Shown here: positions 43,730-51,996 of the stretch, piece after piece | Layout of the letters: every line of letters begins with the position of its first letter | How positions within the stretch are numbered: the first letter of the stretch is position 1 | NCBI GenBank assembly: GCA_945833885.1 | Contig: CAMAFY010000009.1 | Location: 1-64,000, forward strand | Direction: 5' to 3' | From: an uncultured Bacteroidales bacterium | GTDB taxonomy: Bacteria > Bacteroidota > Bacteroidia > Bacteroidales > Bacteroidaceae | Length of the DNA stretch: 64,000 bases | Notes under the pieces: model-generated | The model's input: the letters and a program-made list of their open reading frames with translations, nothing else | Told to the model about the DNA's origin: nothing | Database searches by the model: none | Program-made: the position numbers and the translations under genes

Positions 43730-43817
43730 CCCCCTTCCCCGATAATTTTTCGGGAAAAATCCGGGAAAAAAGGCTTCTTTCTTGTAGCAAATTCCATACG
43801 TTGAGCGTCAAACAGAT

Positions 43818-44327
43818 ATGAATTCAAAAGACAAAGAGCGGGAATTTACCCAAATGGTGCGTCGTTTGAAGGGAAACATCACCAGCGTTTGCATGATGTA
43901 CGCCGACGAGCATACGCCCGTTGACGACCTCGTGCAGGAATCTCTGATCAATATATGGAAGGGATTCGACAGTTTTCAAGGGCGCAGCGACATCAAGACA
44001 TGGGTATTGCGTGTATGTATCAACACGTGTATCACCATGGACCGCAAGCGCAAAAGCCGTCCGCAGACCAACAGCATCGACGATACTTGCCGCAACATCA
44101 TCAGCGAAGAGTCCGACGCAGGCTTGCACGAAGCGCGTCTGAAGATACTTTATAGCCGCATCCAACGTCTCAGTGTCTTCGACAGGGCCATCGTTCTGCT
44201 GTGGCTTGAGGGTATGCCCTACGACGAAATCGGCAACATCGTCGGCATCACCGCCAAGAATGTCAGTGTCCGGCTTGTGAGAATCCGCGAGACTCTGAAG
44301 AACATGTCTGAAAAGGAAACCGAATAA
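43818..44327 (+). CDS. RNA polymerase sigma factor, ECF-like
   Basis: 169 residues. Region 2 includes DDLVQESLINIWKGFDSF and SDIKTWVLRVCINTCITMDR. Region 4 is a helix-turn-helix: LSVFDRAIVLLWLEGMPYDE and IGNIVGITAKNVSVRLVRIR. Length and lack of region 3 fit the extracytoplasmic-function group. The next gene, 14 nt on, encodes a membrane protein, as expected for a sigma/anti-sigma pair, although the partner has no known anti-sigma domain. It may respond to an envelope signal. Confidence 0.92.
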   Translation: MNSKDKEREFTQMVRRLKGNITSVCMMYADEHTPVDDLVQESLINIWKGFDSFQGRSDIKTWVLRVCINTCITMDRKRKSRPQTNSIDDTCRNIISEESDAGLHEARLKILYSRIQRLSVFDRAIVLLWLEGMPYDEIGNIVGITAKNVSVRLVRIRETLKNMSEKETE

Positions 44328-44341
44328 ATCTCTATCGCACT

Positions 44342-44965
44342 ATGGATAATAGCATACAGAATAACAGCGACCTCGATATTCAGGCCATGCGGGAACAGTT
44401 GATGCTCCTGCAACGTAAACTCGACGAGCGCATTTGTTTTGAGGATGCCATGTTACGTAAGGCGATGAAGCATAGCGCCGCGCAACTCTTGCAGTGGGAA
44501 TGGGTGGGGCTTTTCATCTGCATCCTCGCATTCGTCATGGCCGTACCTCAGGTCTACCAGATGCACCTCAGCCAAGGCATGCAGATTTTCACCACCATCT
44601 GGCTCGGCACGATGGTGCTTGTGCAGGTGTGGAGTGTGTGGTTTGTCAGCATGAAGCGCCGCGATGTCATCCGCGGAAATCTGCTCCGCGCCAGCCAGCG
44701 TATTGTCATCTACAAGCGAGTCGACCGTTGCTGCAAGCGCATTTTCATACCAATTCTCCTGATTTGGATGCTGGTTTATCTCAACGAGGTCGTAGCACAG
44801 TCGCCCATTGCCACGAACAGTGCGGCATATAGGGCGGGAGTCTACGTCGGCGGCATTGTGGGAGCGCTCCTCGGAGGCGGCATCGGATGGCTCATCTACC
44901 GCAAGATGATGGGCGTCGTCAACGAACTTCAAGAGCAAATCAACGACTTTAAGAGCGAACAATAA
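44342..44965 (+). CDS. Membrane protein cotranscribed with the sigma factor (possible anti-sigma)
   Basis: 207 residues, not assigned to a named family. A cytoplasmic N-terminus with a short amphipathic helix (MREQLMLLQRKLDERICF) is followed by four hydrophobic segments: WVGLFICILAFVMAVP, IFTTIWLGTMVLVQVWSVWF, RIFIPILLIWMLVYL and YVGGIVGALLGGGIGWLIY. It ends in a coiled-coil-prone tail (VVNELQEQINDF). The N-terminal soluble helix ahead of membrane helices would suit sigma binding; this is inference from position and topology. A clear terminator follows. Confidence 0.7.
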   Translation: MDNSIQNNSDLDIQAMREQLMLLQRKLDERICFEDAMLRKAMKHSAAQLLQWEWVGLFICILAFVMAVPQVYQMHLSQGMQIFTTIWLGTMVLVQVWSVWFVSMKRRDVIRGNLLRASQRIVIYKRVDRCCKRIFIPILLIWMLVYLNEVVAQSPIATNSAAYRAGVYVGGIVGALLGGGIGWLIYRKMMGVVNELQEQINDFKSEQ

Positions 44966-44982
44966 CACCATTCTTTCTTTGG

Positions 44983-45012
44983 GAGGGGACATCTTTCATG
45001 TCCCCTCTTTTT
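44983..45012 (+). terminator. Rho-independent terminator of the sigma-factor operon
   Basis: GAGGGGACAT pairs with ATGTCCCCTC (loop CTTTC), followed by TTTTT, 18 nt after the membrane-protein stop. Confidence 0.9.
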
Positions 45013-45075
45013 GGGCGTTTGCTGAGGACGAGCCGCGTTTTCGTCCGTCATCCTCCAAATTCCGTATGGGAAAGC

Positions 45076-45218
45076 GCGGAATCTGCCATCAGAAACATCG
45101 GCACTTTCCATTAAAAACCACCGCACTTTCCAGCCGAAAGTTCCGTACTTTCCTCACCGGACATCGGCACTTTCCTCACCAGACATCGGCACTTTCCGCG
45201 TCGGGGATTCGCACGTCC
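45076..45218. repeat. 22-bp-period tandem array 13 (6-7 units)
   Basis: Unit starts at 45098, 45120, 45142, 45164 and 45186, exactly 22 bp apart, with probable flanking units at 45076 and 45208. Core TCGGCACTTTCCTCACCAGA, common type. It lies between the sigma operon terminator and folA. Confidence 0.93.
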
Positions 45219-45382
45219 TTCCCAGCCTGCGCCACATCCGGAAAACAACGGCCATTGCAGGGCGTTCCAAGTCCCATGCTCCGGATGCCCCGCCTCCCGT
45301 TCCTCCACGAAACATACGGGTCTCTCAGCGGTCTTCTTCCCTGAATCCCGTCCATATAATCTCACGTCTTTCCCCTTTTTCT

Positions 45383-45877
45383 ATGACACTTCACATCATC
45401 TGTGCCCTTGCCGCCAACCGCGCCATCGGCCATAACGGACAACTCGTCTTTTATCTTCCCGCCGACCTGCGGCACTTCAAGGCGCTCACCACGGGCCATA
45501 CCGTCCTCATGGGCCGCAAAACCTTCGAGTCGCTTCCGAAAGGCGCGCTCCCCAACCGCCGTAATGTCGTCATCACCCGCCAGGAAAACTATCAGCGTCC
45601 CGGCATCGAGGTCTATAATTCCTTTGAATCCGCCCTCGAAGCCTGCGCCGCCGACGACCACGTCTTCGTCATTGGCGGCGAGAGTGTGTACGCATCCGCA
45701 CTCCCTATGGCCGACAGTCTCTGCCTCACACACATCGATGCCACGCCTGCCGAGGCCGACACTTTCTTTCCCGATTTCGACGAAAGTCAATGGGAAATCG
45801 TGAGCAGCGAGCGTCACGAACCCGATGAAAAGAACGCTCACGCCTATACCTTTGTCGACTACCGCAGGAAAGGCTGA
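45383..45877 (+). CDS. folA: Dihydrofolate reductase
   Basis: Reduces dihydrofolate with NADPH. 164 residues. IICALAANRAIGHNGQLVFY is the usual start (IAA-NRxIGxxGxLP-like, with Phe-Tyr replacing the common Pro-Trp). GHTVLMGRKTFESLPKGALP, RRNVVITRQ and VIGGESVYASALPMAD are all standard. thyA, the frequent partner, is not adjacent. A 5'-nucleotidase gene follows after 65 nt and may be cotranscribed. Confidence 0.95.
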   Translation: MTLHIICALAANRAIGHNGQLVFYLPADLRHFKALTTGHTVLMGRKTFESLPKGALPNRRNVVITRQENYQRPGIEVYNSFESALEACAADDHVFVIGGESVYASALPMADSLCLTHIDATPAEADTFFPDFDESQWEIVSSERHEPDEKNAHAYTFVDYRRKG

Positions 45878-45942
45878 CGTCAGGTTCCGGTTTTTTCTGC
45901 ATTTTCAGCAGATGTTTTCTGCTTAATACGCACATCTTTTTT

Positions 45943-47676
45943 ATGACAAAACGTTTATCTCTCTTATTCTGCACCCTTGCTATGATGCTCGGATTACGCG
46001 CGGCGGACCGCGAGATACACCTCGCCTTGTTGGAAACCTCGGATGTTCACGGCAATTTCTTCCCCTACGATTTCCTCAAAGGAGGCGTCGACGGGAGTGG
46101 AAGTCTTGCACGGATTGCCACATACGTCGAAAGTCTTCGTGAAACAATGGGTGACGAGTCGGTCCTACTCTTTGACAACGGCGACATTTTGCAGGGACAA
46201 CCTTCTGCCTACTACTACAATATGGTGAATGTAGAGTCGACACACCTGTGTGCCGATATCTTCAATTATATGCGTTATGACGCGGTAACCGTCGGAAACC
46301 ACGACATTGAGGCGGGGCATCCTGTGTACGACCGTTGGATTTCGCAGTGCTCCATGCCTATGCTTGGGGCTAACATCGTGCGTACCGACAACGGCGAGCC
46401 CTATCTTCCTCCGTATGTTGTCCTCGAACGGCAAGGGGTGAAGATAGCCGTTCTCGGCATGATTACCCCAGGCATTCCGCAATGGTTGCCCGAAGTCCTG
46501 TGGAGCGGCCTGCGTTTTGAGGACATGGAGACCATTGCGCGGCGCTATATGCCGGAAATGAAGGCGAAAGCCGACATCGTTGTCGGTCTTTTCCATTCCG
46601 GGACCGGCAATCCCGAGCGCTATGCCACGTTAGCGGAGAACGCTTCGGCGGAGGTGGCACGGCGGGTGCCGGGCTTTGACGTGGTTTTCTGCGGACATGA
46701 CCACCGGCGGGCCAACCGTGTGCTCCTGAACGACGTGGGTGGTGCGGTGCTGCTCCTCAATCCCGCTGCCGACGGACACGCGGTTGCAAGGGCCGATATC
46801 CATGTCCGCGTCAACGACGACGGCACAAAGACGTTCAAAGTCCGGGGCGACCTGGTGGACGTTGACGAACTTGCCCCCTCGAAGGATTACATGCGGCATT
46901 TCAAACAGCAGTGCGACGAGGTGCGGAAGTTCACGGACGAGGTGGTGGGAAACTGCACCTCTGCGATGACAACGCTGCCGGCTTACTTCGGACCATCGGC
47001 GTTCATCGACTTCATCCACAGCATGCAACTCGAAATTTCCGGTGCCGACATCTCGTTTGCCGCACCTTTGGCATTCGATGCTACGATAGCCGAGGGACCG
47101 ATTCGCGTGAGTGACCTCTTCAACCTCTACCGTTACGAGAATATGCTCTACGTTATGAACCTGACGGGCTGCGAAGTGAAGGCTTATCTTGAGTTCTCTT
47201 ATGCCGGATGGGTGCAGACTATGACGTCGGCAGACGACCATCTTCTGCTCTTCCGTCCCGATCCTGAGCAGATTCCTGACCTGTGGCAGCGGTTGAAGAA
47301 TCCGAATTTCAGTTTCGATTCTGCCGCAGGAATCCGTTACACGGTCGACGTTTCGCGCCCCGTAGGTGAGCGCGTCACCATCCTTTCCATGGCCGACGGT
47401 ACGCCCTTCGACGAGAACGCGACGTATCGGTGTGCCCTGAATTCCTATCGCGGAAACGGTGGTGGACGCCATCTGACGGAGGGTGTCGGAATTCCATCCT
47501 CGGAACTTTCCAGTCGCATCCTCTGGAGCACCGACAAGGATCTCCGCTACTATATGATGCAGCGTATCCGCGAATTCCGCGAAATATCCCCACAACCCCT
47601 TGGACTTTGGAAGTTCATTCCCGAGGATTGGGTGGAGCAGGCGCGCAAGAAGGACGAGGTTCTGCTCGGACATTGA
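45943..47676 (+). CDS. Secreted 5'-nucleotidase / cyclic phosphodiesterase family protein
   Basis: 577 residues. Signal peptide MTKRLSLLFCTLAMMLGLRA. The N-terminal metallophosphatase domain has LLETSDVHGNFFP, LFDNGDILQGQPS, VGNHDIEAGHP, FHSGTGN and FCGHDHRRAN, the dinuclear metal motifs in order. The C-terminal 5'-nucleotidase domain (~330-520) has TLPAYFGPSAFIDFIHSM, ISFAAPLAF and RVSDLFNLYRYENMLYV. Likely periplasmic hydrolysis of nucleotides or 2',3'-cyclic nucleotides for salvage. A terminator follows. Confidence 0.93.
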   Translation: MTKRLSLLFCTLAMMLGLRAADREIHLALLETSDVHGNFFPYDFLKGGVDGSGSLARIATYVESLRETMGDESVLLFDNGDILQGQPSAYYYNMVNVESTHLCADIFNYMRYDAVTVGNHDIEAGHPVYDRWISQCSMPMLGANIVRTDNGEPYLPPYVVLERQGVKIAVLGMITPGIPQWLPEVLWSGLRFEDMETIARRYMPEMKAKADIVVGLFHSGTGNPERYATLAENASAEVARRVPGFDVVFCGHDHRRANRVLLNDVGGAVLLLNPAADGHAVARADIHVRVNDDGTKTFKVRGDLVDVDELAPSKDYMRHFKQQCDEVRKFTDEVVGNCTSAMTTLPAYFGPSAFIDFIHSMQLEISGADISFAAPLAFDATIAEGPIRVSDLFNLYRYENMLYVMNLTGCEVKAYLEFSYAGWVQTMTSADDHLLLFRPDPEQIPDLWQRLKNPNFSFDSAAGIRYTVDVSRPVGERVTILSMADGTPFDENATYRCALNSYRGNGGGRHLTEGVGIPSSELSSRILWSTDKDLRYYMMQRIREFREISPQPLGLWKFIPEDWVEQARKKDEVLLGH

Positions 47677-47725
47677 CGGCAGATGCAATGAATTTCCACT
47701 GCAGAAGTTTGTAATGATAACAGAG

Positions 47726-47763
47726 AGGGTATCCGCCATAGACGTCAGGCGGATACCCTTTTC
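47726..47763 (+). terminator. Rho-independent terminator after the 5'-nucleotidase gene
   Basis: AGGGTATCCGCC pairs perfectly with GGCGGATACCCT, then TTT. The stem sequence closely resembles that of the terminator at 56421-56460. Confidence 0.88.
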
Positions 47764-48440
47764 ATGTTGTTTGAGGTCGCAGAAATCTGAGCAATGGCAG
47801 GCTGTTTGCCGTGAATTTCCCCTCCCTCCTTTCGCTGCGTAACCGACAATGTCTGCACTCCGAAAGTCAGATGCTTTCTATCGGATACGGATAAGTGGGG
47901 ATTTGACGGATAGATTACGTGAGGATGTTTTCCAGACACCGGAGGGATGGAATTGACGTAAACGATGTCCTGTATGGGGATTGTTTGCGGAAAAGGTTGC
48001 TACATTCTGCATCGAACGGGTGGCGTGCGGAATATCGGGAGCAGGATGCCCAGAATTGTCCATGAGTCTCTTCATGGGAAATCCTATGGAATTCAACGTC
48101 AGTAAAATAGAGTTTCAATTATTGTTTTGCAAGATAGTACAGTTTTTTTTGAAGCACAGCGCATCACTGACCGTTCCTGCATCTATATTTGGTGTAAAAG
48201 ACCTCTTTTTTTTGGGGGGGGATGCAACAGAAATGTACGCAGAATATAGGTCTGTTTAGTTGTAAATGACCTGTTTTTTTGAGGGAAAGCACAACAATTA
48301 TTTTGTCAGAAAGGATGGAAAAATGCTGAAGAAATAGAAAGATGGTAACGGATTCTTTGTTACGGAAATTTTGGTCACCGGAACTTTCTGACTGATATAT
48401 CGGAGGTTTATATCCCAGACTTTTGCAAAACAAAACAACA
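47764..48440. other. Gene-poor AT-rich region with a T8G8 tract
   Basis: No gene is recognised on either strand. A run of eight Ts followed by eight Gs lies at about 48206-48221. A TATATTTG element at 48184-48191 resembles a -7 box but lacks a -33 partner at the right distance. Confidence 0.4.
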
Positions 48441-48695
48441 GTCTCTCTCTCCCAGATATTTTTTTTGCGATTTTTTTCCTACACATCCTACACTGTAGAG
48501 GGAATTGTCAGTATGTATTAGAGGTTTCTACGTGTAGGACGGGGTGTAGGATGAGGGTTGGCGTGTAGGATAATTCTGCATTTTCGCGGAAAATGCGCGG
48601 AAACGAGAGGAAAGACATTTCGTCATTTCTCATTTTTTTGACTCAAAAACGCAAAAAAGTGATGGGGAAAGTCCGGAAATCGCGTTGTGGTAAAG
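48441..48695. repeat. Dispersed repeat, copy A (with TCCTACAC/GTGTAGGA motifs)
   Basis: About 250 bp, similar along its length to 56137-56418 in the same orientation. Shared blocks in order: CTCTCTCCCAGA, two T-runs around CG, TTTCCTACACATCCTA, TTGTCAGT, TGTATTAGAGGTTT, GTTGGCGTGTAGGATAATT, TGCATTTT, CGGAAA and GCGTTGTGGT. In this copy TCCTACAC-A-TCCTACAC (48478-48494) can pair with GTGTAGGA-CGGG-GTGTAGGA (48532-48551) across a 37-nt loop; a third GTGTAGGA follows at 48563. Confidence 0.85.
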
Positions 48696-48903
48696 AATTA
48701 AAAGATTGAAATCAATGTTTTAATACCCGGAAATAATACGCCTTAAGAAGAGAGGTTTTAATATTTTGCATGGCAGCCATTGACAAAACGTGCATTGAAA
48801 TGAGAGTTAAAATTTAGATGGTCAATCTCTTAGAATCTTATGACATCACGCGTTGAAATGACTGATTTTGAATGATTTTTTTACAATTGCGCTCGTCTTG
48901 CAC
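48696..48903. other. AT-rich upstream region of the phosphodiesterase gene
   Basis: No gene is seen. The related sequences TTTTAATACC and TTTTAATATT (48719 and 48756) and two ATGACATCACG-like or TGAAATGA segments recur loosely; I could not define a repeat. Confidence 0.3.
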
Positions 48904-48911
48904 TATCTTTG
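48904..48911 (+). promoter_or_regulatory. Putative -7 element upstream of the phosphodiesterase gene
   Basis: TATCTTTG matches TAnnTTTG, 61 nt before the start codon. The -33 element is not clear. Confidence 0.45.
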
Positions 48912-48971
48912 CACACAGAACGTTCCGGAGTTCACTTCAAAAAGTTCCGATGTCTTAAATCCATATTCAAA

Positions 48972-49898
48972 ATGTTTATGAAACGAATTTCAATGTTTTT
49001 TACCATAACTCTTATGGCTTGTTGCTTCGCTGCCGTCAATGCCAAGGTGTTACGTCCGAAACAAACCCCGAAACATGTTGTGCTGATTGCCTTCGACGGC
49101 TTGAGTTCCGAGGGCGTTCGCCATCATGCCATGCCAAATCTCAACCGTTTGATGAAGGAAGGTGCATACACGTTGCACAACCGTTCAATACTTCCGTCGT
49201 CGAGTGCGCCAAACTGGACATCAATGTTCACCTCCGTAGGTCCGGAATTGCATGGTTTCACCACCTGGGGCAGCAAGACGCCGGAGATTCCACCGTATGT
49301 TATCAACCGTTACGGCCGCTTTCCGGGTTTCTATGGCCTCTTCCGTGATGCCCGTCCTGCTGCAGAATGCGGATACATCTATGAGTGGGAAGGCATGAGA
49401 TATCTGGTGGATTCGTTGGCAATCAATTACTTTGTGCATACTCCTGTGGGAGAACGTTATCCAGACGGCGCAGCAACCGTGGCAGTGAACTACATCAAGG
49501 AGAAGAAACCAACGTACTGTGCGGTGATTTTTGACGAACCCGACCACACGGGACACACAAGTGGATGGGAGTCAGAGGAGTACTTCAGGAAACTCGATCA
49601 GTCGGATGTCTACCTCGGAAGACTGGTAAATGCTATCGAGGAGGCGGGCATCATGAAGGAAACAGTCATCATCGTGACCGCCGACCATGGCGGAAAGGGA
49701 ACGGCCCACGGGGGCATTTCACTCAACGAGATGGAAACACCCGTTGTCTTCTATGGCAAGGGCGTAAGGCAAAGTTTCGAGATTACCGAAAGCACCATGG
49801 TGATTGACATTCCCGCCACCGAGGCATGGCTCCTGGGAATTGAGCCGCACGAGGCATGGCTCGGCAATCCTGTCACCACAGCATTCCAGACCAAATAG
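48972..49898 (+). CDS. Alkaline-phosphatase-superfamily phosphodiesterase/pyrophosphatase, secreted
   Basis: 308 residues. Signal peptide from MFMKRISMFFTITLMACC. The family fold is shown by VVLIAFDGLSSEGVRHHAM (first metal Asp), the nucleophile loop SSSAPNWTSMFTS, IFDEPDHTGHTSGWESEEYF (Asp and His ligands), VTADHGGKGTAHGGIS and the end region. This is the nucleotide pyrophosphatase/phosphodiesterase (type I) group, acting on nucleotides or phospholipid head groups. ATG 48972 or 48978 could be the start. It lies just inside dispersed repeat A; a hairpin follows. Confidence 0.9.
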   Translation: MFMKRISMFFTITLMACCFAAVNAKVLRPKQTPKHVVLIAFDGLSSEGVRHHAMPNLNRLMKEGAYTLHNRSILPSSSAPNWTSMFTSVGPELHGFTTWGSKTPEIPPYVINRYGRFPGFYGLFRDARPAAECGYIYEWEGMRYLVDSLAINYFVHTPVGERYPDGAATVAVNYIKEKKPTYCAVIFDEPDHTGHTSGWESEEYFRKLDQSDVYLGRLVNAIEEAGIMKETVIIVTADHGGKGTAHGGISLNEMETPVVFYGKGVRQSFEITESTMVIDIPATEAWLLGIEPHEAWLGNPVTTAFQTK

Positions 49899-49967
49899 GT
49901 ATGGAACTTCGGGAAAAAGATAGGAAATATCCGGGTGGATTGAACATTATAACTACTACTTAGCAAG

Positions 49968-50005
49968 CACGGATTGGATGAATACGTATGTTCGTCCAAT
50001 CCGTG
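49968..50005 (+). terminator. Hairpin terminator after the phosphodiesterase gene
   Basis: CACGGATTGGATGAA pairs with TTCGTCCAATCCGTG (15 bp, one wobble; loop TACGTATG). Only a weak T-run follows. Confidence 0.65.
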
Positions 50006-50211
50006 TGTTCTGTATGTTCCGTGTTTCCACACCCTCGGTGCGGTTCGTAGCCGAAAAATAATCAGTGCCCTTGCACCATTTGTTCGGCACAATCCCCCCC
50101 AAAAAAATCCCGCCTCAGCCTCAGGAAGAGGAATTCTTCTGTAATCAATCATCGCCTTTCGCCTTTCGGTACGATTGAACCCTCTACGGCCTGTTTCCTC
50201 TGTTTATCCTT
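50006..50211. other. Intergenic region with a C7A7 tract
   Basis: At 50094-50107 seven Cs are followed by seven As, the reverse complement of a T7G7 run. No gene is recognised. Confidence 0.35.
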
Positions 50212-50240
50212 TTTGTTTCTGTGATAATTTCGTAATTTTG
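50212..50240 (+). promoter_or_regulatory. Promoter upstream of the glycosyltransferase-like gene
   Basis: TTTG at 50212-50215, 17-nt spacer, TAATTTTG at 50233-50240. Downstream a 26-codon frame (ATG 50288) ends at 50369, overlapping an in-frame ATG of the next open frame at 50366. Confidence 0.5.
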
Positions 50241-50485
50241 CCGCAGATAGCAGGCTTATATTTCCCTTCATCGGCGAAGAAATTCATTATGCGTATGTCA
50301 AACCATAAGGGTAACGCCGGAAAAGCGGAACTGTTCTCGCGTTTGACGTACACGGATTTTGGCGGATGATATGGATATTCGTTGAAGAAACCCGAAAAAA
50401 ACGACATGAAATCTACGGAGGTTATTCAAAACTTCATCCACATAACCAACATCTGAAACTGCAAAAACTCACCGTAGCGACAAAA

Positions 50486-51325
50486 ATGAGCAGCACAAAC
50501 AACAAAACAATTCCTCGGGGGTGGGTGGGGGATAGACTCCCACTCCTGATGACAGCATCGGTAAGTACGCGTGGAATGAAGGGCGCGTGCTTCACGGATG
50601 AAGAGAGGGAAGAGATGTATATTTCAGCCCTTACGTACTATATCGAGTGTCTGATACAAAAGAATGACAGGTATTCTATTGTGTTTGCTGAAAACTCCGG
50701 CTGGGACCTGCAGCGAATAAGGCGCAGAATGCCGGTATGTGATGAGCTGAGAATCGAATACATTGCGTTGCCTCCTGACGAATTCAACGTCAGTAAGGGC
50801 AAAGGCTACAATGAATTGCTATTGATAACGAAGGCCTTGGAGAGGTCGGAACTGCTAAAGAAGGCTGGAGGATTCTTCAAGGTCACGGGACGATATCCGA
50901 TATTCAACATCCGTCGTTTTGTCGACAAGGCCAGCACGTTCATCAATGAGGAAGGCGGAGATTTGTATGCTGACGTCAAAGACCACAGTCTTTTCGACTG
51001 GCTCCGCCTTGGATGGTGCGGACATTCTTTCGACTGTCGCCTGTATGGTGTGAGGACTGATTATTACAAAAGTGAAATCTGGCCGCTATATGTCAAATGT
51101 GATGACGACAAAGGTTGTTTTCTTGAGGATGTTTTCTTTGACTTTGTAAAGCAGGGACGGGGAAAAATCTCTCAAAGATTCGACCGTGAACCACATTTCG
51201 GTGGCTTGGAAGGCAGCGACATTGATGCCTTTTCTTTCTGCAAAGAGCAAGACTCTCTGAAAGGAAAGACAAAGAGATGGGTCGGCAACATCATACGTGT
51301 GTTGATGCCGTGGTTCAAATTCTGA
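50486..51325 (+). CDS. Glycosyltransferase-like protein of polysaccharide loci
   Basis: 279 residues from ATG 50486, or 319 from ATG 50366. The segment before 50486 does not look like part of the domain. Body: LPLLMTASVSTRGMKGACF, YSIVFAENSGWDLQRI, SKGKGYNELLLITKALERS, GGFFKVTGRYPIFNIRRFVD, DVKDHSLFDWLRLGWCGHSF and CFLEDVFFDFV. I recognise the general pattern of small hypothetical transferases in capsule/O-antigen clusters (early Asn/Ser contacts, a KxTGRY segment, late ED), but cannot name a family with certainty. Isolated here, with no polysaccharide cluster nearby, which suggests acquired DNA. Confidence 0.65.
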   Translation: MSSTNNKTIPRGWVGDRLPLLMTASVSTRGMKGACFTDEEREEMYISALTYYIECLIQKNDRYSIVFAENSGWDLQRIRRRMPVCDELRIEYIALPPDEFNVSKGKGYNELLLITKALERSELLKKAGGFFKVTGRYPIFNIRRFVDKASTFINEEGGDLYADVKDHSLFDWLRLGWCGHSFDCRLYGVRTDYYKSEIWPLYVKCDDDKGCFLEDVFFDFVKQGRGKISQRFDREPHFGGLEGSDIDAFSFCKEQDSLKGKTKRWVGNIIRVLMPWFKF

Positions 51326-51370
51326 CCGGAACTTCCGTCATCGACAAGGGAAAGTTCCGAAGATGCTGCC

Positions 51371-51937
51371 TTACGCCACGAAGGCAATGAAGGGGATGGC
51401 GAGAATCAGCGACGAGAGGTCCGGCATCGTCCTCGTGGGCAGGTTGGTCAGATAGCCGTTGATCAGCACAACTCGGAGCATGGCTCTTGCATCAGCATTC
51501 TGGAGCAGCAGGAAAAGTTGGTTGTCCATCTCGGCATAGGCAAAAGCCCTGCGCATGGCCTTGACGGAATATCCCCCTTGCGGCAGGTCCATCTTCCGCT
51601 TTCTGCCCTCGACATACGGCAAGGGCTCTGCTACCATCGCCATGTGGCTCTCGGCATGTTCAACCAATCGCCAGAAACTCTCGTACTGCATGTGGAAGAA
51701 TGGTTGGGTGATGTTGGGGATGAAAATGGCAGAATTTCCAAGGAAATGCAGCCAAAGTTTGTCGAACTGCCGTATCAGGCGGTCGGAAAGTTCAATGTTG
51801 GGAGACGTTATTGCGCCTTCTTCCACAAGGTCTATGACGGCAAGCAGCAACACAGCCTTGTGTGGTGCGCGAAAACCCTTTTTGGTTGCCGTGTGAAGGT
51901 GTGAGAATGCTTCAGTGTAATGTCTGAGTTCTTTCAT
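51371..51937 (-). CDS. Stand-alone DNA sulfur-binding-domain-like protein (ScoMcrA/HNH N-terminal type)
   Basis: 188 residues from ATG 51937, preceded by GGAGA and a consensus promoter. RAPHKAVLLLAVIDLVEEG (23-41), IELSDRLIRQFDKLW, PFFHMQYESFW and DNQLFLLLQNADARAMLRVVL match the N-terminal domain of HNH restriction endonucleases of the ScoMcrA type, which binds phosphorothioated or otherwise modified DNA. The HNH nuclease part that normally follows is absent; the last 30 residues are unrelated. It may be a remnant, a DNA-binding regulator, or half of a split restriction system. Divergent from the reverse transcriptase. Confidence 0.72.
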   Translation of the reverse strand: MKELRHYTEAFSHLHTATKKGFRAPHKAVLLLAVIDLVEEGAITSPNIELSDRLIRQFDKLWLHFLGNSAIFIPNITQPFFHMQYESFWRLVEHAESHMAMVAEPLPYVEGRKRKMDLPQGGYSVKAMRRAFAYAEMDNQLFLLLQNADARAMLRVVLINGYLTNLPTRTMPDLSSLILAIPFIAFVA

Positions 51938-51964
51938 ATTATCTCCAAAGAATAGTTTGCCATG

Positions 51965-51996
51965 CAAATATAACTTTTGTTTTGATTGCCTCCAAA
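51965..51996 (-). promoter_or_regulatory. Consensus promoter of the sulfur-binding-domain gene
   Basis: Minus strand: TTTG (51993-51996), 20-nt spacer, TATATTTG (51965-51972), then a ~20-nt leader with GGAGA before ATG 51937. The -33 element lies inside the first codons of the open frame of the reverse transcriptase. Confidence 0.7.

Noticed and set aside
48164-48433. 89-codon minus-strand open frame across the T8G8 tract
   Set aside because: Composition does not look coding, and part of it derives from homopolymers; no homology recognised.
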